Positions 56,909 to 64,000 of a stretch of DNA of 64,000 nucleotides are shown here, in pieces. Source of the stretch: Helianthus annuus (Eukaryota > Streptophyta > Magnoliopsida > Asterales > Asteraceae); contig NC_035433.2 of NCBI RefSeq assembly GCF_002127325.2, positions 146,564,938 to 146,628,937 on the forward strand, read 5' to 3'. The stretch's first letter is position 1; every line of letters begins with the position of its first letter. The position numbers and the translations under genes are program-made. Under the pieces are notes generated by a model that searched no databases, was not told the origin of the DNA, and worked only from the letters and a program-made list of their open reading frames with translations.

Positions 56909-57313
56909 ATGTACCCACAGCAGCCCGCCTACTCCCAGCAGCCCCCTGCCTTCAGTCCAGCCCAAATACCAACTGGAAACTATACTCCCCAGGCCCATTA
57001 TACCACAAACCAGCCCACGGGCTACAATCCCTTGTGTCCATCAGATCTGAACGCGGCCTTCTCATTGATGCAGCTAAATTATGACCCGAATCAGCTTATG
57101 GATACTGGAGCTTCCTCCCATTCCACTGATGAGCAAGGTACAATTAAAACTCCCAACTCTTTTCCTATTTGTAGTAAAATATTGGTCGGTAATGGCGCGT
57201 CTCTGCCCGTTCTAGGGTCTGGAACAAGCTACCTAACCTTACCCAACCGCACCTATATCCTACCCAATATCCTTTACTGCCCACAAATTATTAAAAAGTT
57301 AATTTCTTGTTAG
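56909..57313 (+). pseudogene. Copia Gag tail and protease start
   Basis: Same frame as gag. A Pro/Gln-rich stretch is followed by the retropepsin motif LMDTGASSHST (about 57095-57127) and then a normal protease continuation (ILVGNGASLPVLGSGTSYL, LPNILYCPQIIKKLIS). It ends at a premature stop. Confidence 0.8.
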
Positions 57314-58753
57314 ACGATCTACTCGTGATAACAGTGTTTCCATTGAATTTGACCCCTTTGGTTTTTCTTTGAAGGACCTTCAAAGAACCTTGAAACTGGG
57401 CGTTTCCTTTCACGCCACAATAGCACCGGAGATCTCTATCCAGTCACACCACCAGAACTTCCTCCACAAGTTGCCTTTATCACTTCTCCATCTCATCCAT
57501 GGCATGATCGTTTGGGACACCCCAGCGTTCAAGTGTTGGATGTCCTTAGTCGTCATTTTAATTTTCCTTTACCTTGTAATAAGAACAAACCACCTAGTGT
57601 TTGTCACTCATGTCAGCTTTCTAATAGCAAACGTTTACCTTTTTCTGCATCTAATTCATTTACCTTTTCCCCATTTGATATTATTCATTGTGATCTTTGG
57701 ACATCACCAGCTTTAAGTAAATCAGGTTATAAATATTATAAGGGGTTGATTGATAATTCTTCACACTTCATTTGGGTGTACCCTTTAAAATACAAATCCG
57801 AAACCTTTTCAACATTTGTTAAATTTCACCGCCTAATTGCCACCCAATTCAATAGAAACATAAAAACTTTTCAGTGTGACCTTGGCAGTGAGTTTGACAA
57901 CAATGCATTTAAAACCTTTGCCATCCAACACGGTCTATTATTTTGTTTCTCTTGCCCTCAAACCTCTTCCCAAAATGGTCGTGCCGAGCGTATGATCCGT
58001 CGTCTTAACGACATCATTTGCGCTCTCCTTATCCACTCACACCTACCTCCTAGCTTTTGGGTCGAAGCCCTCCACACCACAGCCTACCTCCACAATATCC
58101 AACCCACAAAACGACTCAATTTCTTCACCCCAACTTTTACCCTCTACCTTCGACACCCCGCTTACGACCACCTTCGGGTTTTCGGATGCGCTTGTTATCC
58201 GAACACGTCTGCCACTCAGCCTCATAAACTTCACCCGAGGTCCACCTGGTGCATATTTCTAGGTTACCCACCAGATTTCGGTGGGTACCGGTGCTTTGAC
58301 CCCACTACCGGGAAAGTTTCTATATCCCGACATGTTACCTTTGATGAAACGGTCTTCCCTTACACCATTTCCACACCCACATCATCCTACCGTTTCCTAG
58401 TCGACACTACACCACCACCCGGGTTCACTTTTATTCGTACTGTCCACCCTCCACCACCTTCCACCACCAGCACCATCATCCACCTACCACACCACCACCA
58501 CCACCTCCACCGAGGCCCACCACCACTTCACCATACACCTACACTTACACCCGCAGACAAAGAACCACCTAACAACCACCTGCCCCCACCTCCATCCCGA
58601 CGGCCCAGTCCCCTTTTCCCAGCCAACCTGTCCCACAGCAGCCGAATACCACCAGACCACCCCCCAGCCTACGACTGCCACCTAACAACCAGCCCAACAA
58701 CCTGCCCGTCCTCCTTCCTCACACCCAATGACTACACGCTCAAAAACCGGTAG
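57314..58753 (+). pseudogene. Copia integrase
   Basis: From 57512 the frame reads GHPSVQVLDVL… CHSCQLSNSK (zinc region), FDIIHCDLW (first catalytic Asp), IKTFQCDLGSEFDNN (second Asp) and SSQNGRAERM (catalytic Glu region), then FWVEALHTTAYLHNIQPTK and VFGCACYPN. The D-D-E residues appear present; Asn of the usual CDNG motif is Leu. A Pro/His-rich linker follows. It is separated from gag/protease and from RT by frame changes. Confidence 0.85.
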
Positions 58754-59577
58754 CCTTAAACCTACCCAACACTCACTTAATACCACCACCATTTCACCCG
58801 TTCCTAAAACCTATCAACAGGCCTTCACCGACCCGAATTCGTTGCGCGCCATGCAGGCTGAATTTACTGCTTTACAGGAAAATGAGACATGGGAGTTAGT
58901 CCCTCGGCCGGTAGATAGACCGGTTATTAGGTGTATGTGGTTGTTTCGCCACAAATTTAAATCAGATGGTTCACTTGAGAGGTATAAGGCGAGATTGGTT
59001 GTTAATGGAAAATCTCAAACCGTGGGCATTGACTGTGAGGACACCTTTAGTCCGGTTGTAAAACTGACAACTATTCGGACTGTGTTATCCCTTGCTGTGT
59101 CCAAATCATGGCCCATTCATCGTTAGATGTCAAGAATGCCTTCTTACATGGCCACCTAAACGAAACCGTTTTTATGCATCAGCCCCCCGGTTTTATTGAT
59201 AAACGATTTCCAGGTTTTGTCTGCAAGTTAAAGAAATCGTTATACGGGCTTAACAAGCTCCCCGTGCTTGGTACACACGCTTTGCAAATTACATCTTATC
59301 CCACGGGTTTAAGAGTAGTGCGTGTGAGAATTCTTTGTTTATATACAATCACGGACAGGATATGGCATATCTTTTGCTTTATGTTGATGATATTGTCCTC
59401 ACAACTTCGTCTAACAGATTGCTGCACAACATCATCCAGACACTCTCACGAGAGTTTGCTATGTCTGACTTAGGTAACTTGCATCACTTCTTGGGTATCA
59501 AAGTTACTCACACTAAGGATGGCTTGTTTTTTGATCAAGCTCATTATGCTAAAGACATAATTTCTCGGCCAATATGA
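58728..59577 (+). pseudogene. Copia reverse transcriptase (frameshifted)
   Basis: Three overlapping frames: 58728-59126 (ENETWELVPRP, YKARLVVNGKSQTVGID), 59108-59473 ([20 protein letters not shown]) and 59335-59577 with the catalytic box [10 protein letters not shown] (about 59380-59409). At least two frameshifts make it inactive. Confidence 0.85.
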
Positions 59578-60365
59578 CATCTTGCAAGCCATGTGCTACT
59601 CCCCTTGATCTATCATCCAAATTAAGTGCCACGGATGGCCCACTTTTTCATGATCCCACTTTATACCGCAGTCTTGCCAGGGCCCTACAGTATCTGACTT
59701 TTACCCGTCCGGACATCTCTTATGCAGTTCAGCAGGTGTGCTTATTTATGCACGAGCCACATGAACCTCATTATGCATTTATGAAGCGCATTATTCGATA
59801 CATACAGGGGACCTTGGACTATGGTATTCGTATGGTAAAATCTGCTACAACTTCTTTGGTTGCATATTCCGATGCTGATTGGGGCGGATGCCCAGATTCC
59901 TGCCGCTCTACGAGTGGCTATTGCGTGTTTCTTGGGAATAATTTGCTTTCTTGGTCCTCTAAACGCCAGCCAACTGTTTCACGTTCTAGTGCAGAGGCTG
60001 AATACCGTGGCGTTGCGAATGCTGTTGCTGAAGTCACTTGGCTACGAAACTTACTGAGTGAACTGCATGTTCCTCTTCTTCAGGCATCGGTCGTTTTTTG
60101 TGATAATGTCTCCGCCGTATATCGGTCTGATAATCTGGTGCAGCATCAGCGTACGAAGCATATAGAAATCGATATTCATTTTGTACGGAAAAAGGTTCGC
60201 CTTGGACATGTTCGGGTATCACACGTCCTAGCTCCGTATCAATACGCAGATATTTTTACAAAAGGATTGTCTCGACAACTGTTTCAATCATTCAGGTCCA
60301 GTTTGACAATTTGTCCGATGACCGCTCAAACTGGGGGGAGTATTAGCCGAGATTTATGCCACTGA
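59574..60365 (+). pseudogene. Copia RNase H domain
   Basis: Reads SLARALQYLTFTRPDISYAV, YSDADWGGCPDSCRSTSGYC, WSSKRQPTVSRSSAEAEYRG, CDNVSAVYRSDNLVQHQRTK and YADIFTKGLS. Catalytic positions SDAD, SSAEAE and CDN are present. The frame itself is open but disconnected from RT. Confidence 0.88.
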
Positions 60366-60506
60366 TTACGGTTTCCATATTTTAGAGATTATAATTGTAT
60401 TTATGTATTGATTATTATTTCCATGTATAGTGCTAGGGTTATCCCCTATATAAAGGGATCATATGTATTGTTTTGATTGATTCAGAAAATAATACAAGCA
60501 TTTTTA
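60341..60506 (+). repeat. 3' LTR, copia element 55611-60506
   Basis: 166 bp, lacking one caa triplet of the 5' copy. Confidence 0.92.
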
Positions 60507-60511
60507 GATAC

Positions 60512-61347
60512 ATGTGGGCCCCTTCCTTCTCTTCATCTAACTCCCACTAAGGCTTTGGCTGAGGCCATGCATGGCGCCCCATATGCTAGTGTTGGGGGCG
60601 TCACCCAACTGAGATGGCTGGGGGCGTTGCCCCACACCGGTTACTCTTATTAAACTAATCTAGAATATGAACGTTTATTTTCTATAAGTAGATTAACAAT
60701 CAAATTTATTAATACCTTAGGTTTACATATATGTAATTAAGTATATATTATTTACATATATGTAAATTTTCAAACTCCTTATCATTTTTGTTTTTGATGA
60801 TGAAAGTCTATTTGCATGTGTGTAAATCTTCTTATTGATCTTCTTCTTCAAACTGGTCTTTTAACATCTTTATACTAGTCATAGAAAGGTTAAACAACAT
60901 AACGAAATGGCAAAGAACATACCGGTTAATCTTAACCAACTCCTATTGAAGTCATCTTGTGTTTCTTAGGTTATACATTTGTAATATACGTAATGTATGG
61001 TAATTATAATTAATTTTATTCAGTTACTTTTTTTTGTATTTAATAACATAATTGCCATGTGTGTAAAAGATAATTAAGATAGCACGGTTCATAAAAGAGA
61101 ATTTTGCCCGTAAACTCTGAAAAATTATTGTAAAAAGAAAATTCAATATTTCTCAAATGTATTATAGATACACATGCTGTCAGATACAATTTTTGTTATT
61201 GTTGGTGTCAACTGTAAAGAAAAGAAACATTCTAGAAAATTATAAATAAATAATGTGTCACAAAATTCACATATAATTTCATCATCAACTTTACTATCAA
61301 GTGAAGGCTGCAACATTTTCCTTTTCTCTAATCCCATATTGCTGCAG
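60512..61347. other. Upstream region of the tandem-kinase gene
   Basis: 60512-60650 is GC-richer (gggggcgt…ttgccccacacc), possibly the right part of a Tourist-type MITE split by the copia element. 60650-61250 is AT-rich with no frame. A tgctgcag immediately before ATG 61348 resembles a splice acceptor, so the 5' UTR may contain an intron. Confidence 0.4.
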
Positions 61348-63845
61348 ATGAAGAGCTTGGAACATATGAGGATTCGGCTAGATGATATAGTGACGGCCAC
61401 AGAAAATTTTGCGGGAAAATATTGCATCGTGTCTGGTGGATTTGGTTCAGTGTACATAGCAGAGCTTGACCATGTGGATAAAGCATATTGTTTTGCGATT
61501 GGAAAAGAGATTGAACGTGAGGTACCTAAGAAACGTGGCACAGTAGCTATTAAATGCATCATTGATACAGAAGATGAGATAGCAGAACAAGGATTTTATG
61601 CAGAAATTAAAATGCTTACTAGTTGTAAGCATTCCAACATAATTACTCTACTTGGATTTTGTGACGAAGGTGGTAAAATGATCCTAATCTATGAGTATGC
61701 TTCTAATGGGAGTCTCAATTATTATTTACAAAAAATGAATAACAATCCTGATGACAGTTGGGCGCATCGATTGAAAATTTGCCTTGATGTTGCTAAGGGA
61801 TTAAGTTTCCTTCACACTAACGAGGGAGAACTACAAGAGATAGTGCACCGTGACATCAAAAGTGCCAACATTCTGTTGGACGAAAATTTTAAAGCAAAGA
61901 TTGGTGACTTTGGGCTCTCCATATTCCTCTCTGTCAGTGAAGAGCATCACACTCCGTATTCTAGTATAATTGTAGGCACACCGGGGTACATGGATCCACA
62001 ATATAGCAAAAATGCTAAATTGAAAAAAGAATTAGATGTTTACAGTTTTGGAGTACTCATGCTTGAGATCTTATGTGGGACAGTAGCCTATGATCCAAAA
62101 TTCACTAATAACAAGGGGCTCGCACTCTTAGCGCGACAACACTTCAATAAGGGAACAATTAAGGAAATGGTAGACCATAAAATAATTAAAGAGATTACTG
62201 AAACCCTCTTTACTTCTGTTGAAGGTCCTGATCAAGAGTCTTTGGACACCTTTTCCAAAATTGCTTTTAAATGTTTGGCAGAAGCACAAGTCGAGCGTCC
62301 AACTATGGAAATTGTTGTAAAGGAACTTGAGAAAGCCCAATACTTGCAGGTAAGTTTACGTCTAATACATAGAATTTTAATTTGTCTATTCAAGTAAGTC
62401 TTATGATTTATGGATCGATGTCTTAAAGTCATTAAAAAAAATGTCTCATGTAAGTTGTTTAAAATAAGCCCCCAATACTTGCAGGCAGGTTTTCCGAATG
62501 TACTAATAAACTCACATAAGAGTAGTTTGTTTTTTTAAAGTCACTAAAATAAAACTTTAATTTGGTGTTTCAATCTTAAATATTTGTTTAGATATATTTA
62601 AAACTTTTAAAATTTAGTGAAGTCAGTGAAACATGTATAATCTTGCTTATTATTTAGAGATTATTATTTTTTTGAAATTAATTTGAAATATGAGGTAATA
62701 GTGAAGAAAAATATTCACTAAACAATAAACATTATAATTGTTCAATTTAAGATAAATGTGAAAAAATATCACTAAATATTAACCATGATTCATACATATA
62801 TATAAACATATAGTTAATTATAATAAATCTAGCTTGAATTTTTTATTACATACTTCAATACAACAACCTTTTTAAGATTACTACCCAAAATGGCATGAAT
62901 ATCAATCTATTAATGGAATCAAGTTGATTGTTTCGTGATTCTCAGGAAAACCGCAAAGACGTATTACAAATTTCACTTAAAGACATACAGTTAGCCACAA
63001 ATAACTTTAATTGTGAGAATTTCATTGGATCCAGTGGATTTTCGAAGGTATATAGGGGAGAAGTTTTACATCCTAATGGACAAACCACCAGAATAGTTGT
63101 GAAGCGGTTTTTACATCAGGGTAATGACATATATTATGATTTCGCCAACGAGCTTACAATTTTAGTGGAGCACCAACATGAGAATGTCATTGCTCTCTTT
63201 GGTTATTGTGAGGAAGGAGAAGAAAGAATCGCTGTTTATGAGTATATGTCGAATGGAAGTCTTGACAAGCATTTGGATAATGCTAGTCTTACATGGGGTA
63301 AACGTCTTAAGATAGCTATTGACATTGCAAGTGGTTTGGATTTTCTTCATGGAGGTTTCGTAACAGGAAAGGTGGTGATCCATCGAGACATCCGAAGCAG
63401 AAACATTCTACTTGATGGAGAAATGCGTGCAAAAATTGCTACGTTTGGGTTTTCCAAAAGGCATTCAATAGAACAGAAAACCGTTATCTTTCCTGCTATT
63501 GGCGCCACATTGACTTACGTGGACCCAGAATACGAGAGGGCAGGTGTGTTAAGCAAAGAATGCGATATATATGCATTTGGTATTGTTTTATTTGAGATCA
63601 TGTTCCGGAGTTTGGCATACTCCAAAAAGTTCGAGAAATACGATTTTCTAGGCACTTTGATTAAACGCCTGTATAAAGAAGGAAAACTCGATAACATGGT
63701 GTTTGAGGGTACAAATGAACAAATTGCTTCACAATCGCTCAGTATTTTTCGACGGGTAGCCATTCAATGCTTACATGAAAACAGAGAAGAAAGGCCAACG
63801 GCAGGTCAAGTGATAATCCAACTTAAGAACGCGTTACAAATTCAA
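61348..63845 (+). CDS. Tandem kinase protein (kinase + pseudokinase), CrRLK1L-like, 3' end beyond window
   Basis: Exon 1 61348-62349 (334 aa) ends …KAQYLQ at donor GTAAGT. Exon 2 62946-63845 (300 aa) begins after TTCTCAG with ENRKDVLQISLKDIQLATNNF and ends NALQIQ at donor GTAAGT, so more exons follow off-window. Both joins are phase 0. The second kinase-like block has no ATG of its own, which supports one gene. Domain 1 is catalytically complete: VSGGFGSVY loop, Lys69 in VAIK, HRD 167-169 with IKSAN, DFG 187-189, GTPGYMDP. Domain 2 keeps Lys387 and HRD 480-482, but the loop is GSSGFSKV and DFG is TFG (Thr500), so metal binding should fail. No signal peptide or membrane segment is seen. A short insert between loop and Lys in domain 1 (about 41-64) is unusual. 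Kinase-pseudokinase tandem proteins are known plant resistance proteins (wheat WTK1/Yr15 and relatives); an immune role here is inference. Confidence 0.8.
62350..62945 (+). other. Intron between the two kinase domains
   Basis: GTAAGT…TTCTCAG, 596 bp, AT-rich, stops in all frames. Confidence 0.7.
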
Positions 63846-64000
63846 GTAAGTTTTCTTTCATTTTTTCATTAGAAGCTACACATCATGTGTTAGCCATGTG
63901 TAGGTTATGTTATCTACGCATCACCTACTCATGTTGGTAAATGTCTATAAATAAAGAAAAACATATGAACAATATTGGCTTAATGGTTTTTATTACCATA
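63846..64000 (+). other. Start of the next intron, running off the window
   Basis: Begins GTAAGTTTTC after codon Gln. No further exon is seen before the end. Confidence 0.6.

Larger units (their letters stand above)
55611..60506 (+). mobile_element. Full-length degenerate Ty1/copia retrotransposon with TA…TA LTR ends
   Basis: LTRs 55611-55779 and 60341-60506. TSD GATAC at 55606-55610 and 60507-60511. PBS tggtatcagagc 55780-55791 directly follows the LTR, and actggggggag precedes the 3' LTR. LTRs begin TATTAG and end TTTTTA rather than TG…CA. Order is gag, protease, integrase, RT, RNase H, all recognisable but with stops and frameshifts. By eye the LTRs differ at three bases and one 3-bp indel. 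Confidence 0.93.

Noticed and set aside
62928..63845. Second kinase block as a separate gene starting at 62928
   Set aside because: The first codon is TTG, no ATG precedes the domain, and a good CAG acceptor at 62945 joins it in phase to the upstream kinase exon.

Overview
This is a plant nuclear window, almost certainly eudicot and probably Asteraceae. What the sequence shows is GT-AG introns, AT-rich DNA, Ty1/copia retroelements with the tRNA-iMet primer site, Helitrons, hAT and Mutator-type MITEs, and long (TA)n tracts. The Asteraceae call is inference from the style of the CrRLK1L-like kinase and ankyrin/PGG genes. No species can be named. No tRNA or rRNA genes, organellar sequence or virus was recognised.

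Host genes. (1) 3.76-5.63 kb (+): a cytoplasmic-type kinase of the CrRLK1L-like group; two further exons add a C-terminal tail with two canonical IQ (calmodulin-binding) motifs. (2) 8.10-32.24 kb (-): an ankyrin-repeat/PGG membrane protein gene (ITN1/ACD6-like) whose four recognisable exons are spread over 24 kb. Its last exon is broken by a 7.8-kb copia element with 5-bp target duplications, and one intron is about 14.2 kb of nested transposons. (3) 47.30-48.36 kb (+): a kinase homologue with an open frame whose catalytic Lys, HRD and DFG residues are all replaced, so a pseudokinase. (4) 61.35 kb to the right edge (+): a tandem-kinase gene in which an intact first kinase domain is spliced in phase 0 to a second domain whose DFG Asp is Thr. 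Together these look like a kinase / ankyrin-PGG cluster of the kind linked to plant immune perception (inference).

Mobile DNA fills most of the rest. LTR elements: 1.30-2.52 (old remnant); 8.22-16.04 (copia, intact gag, pol deleted); 19.96-22.13 (small LTR element encoding zinc knuckle, dead-protease-like region and ARID domain); 34.37-37.07 and 38.80-40.16 (solo LTRs); 40.87-45.30 (degenerate copia, gag lost); 48.93-52.24 (non-autonomous, LTRs look identical); 55.61-60.51 (full-length degenerate copia with TA...TA LTR ends). A non-autonomous Helitron spans 33.17-37.16 kb. hAT-type MITEs with 8-bp target duplications lie at 0.45, 32.6, 40.3 and 45.8 kb, with a probable one at 6.8 kb. Mutator-type MITEs with 9-bp duplications lie at 2.8, 37.5 and 53.6 kb.

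The most unusual region is 22.7-31.7 kb plus 48.7-55.2 kb: a chain of about a dozen different inverted-repeat elements, each bounded by (TA)n microsatellite on both sides or nearly so. Several families occur twice. They behave as (TA)n-targeting MITEs (Micron-like in habit), and one carries an internal minisatellite that differs greatly in length between its two copies.
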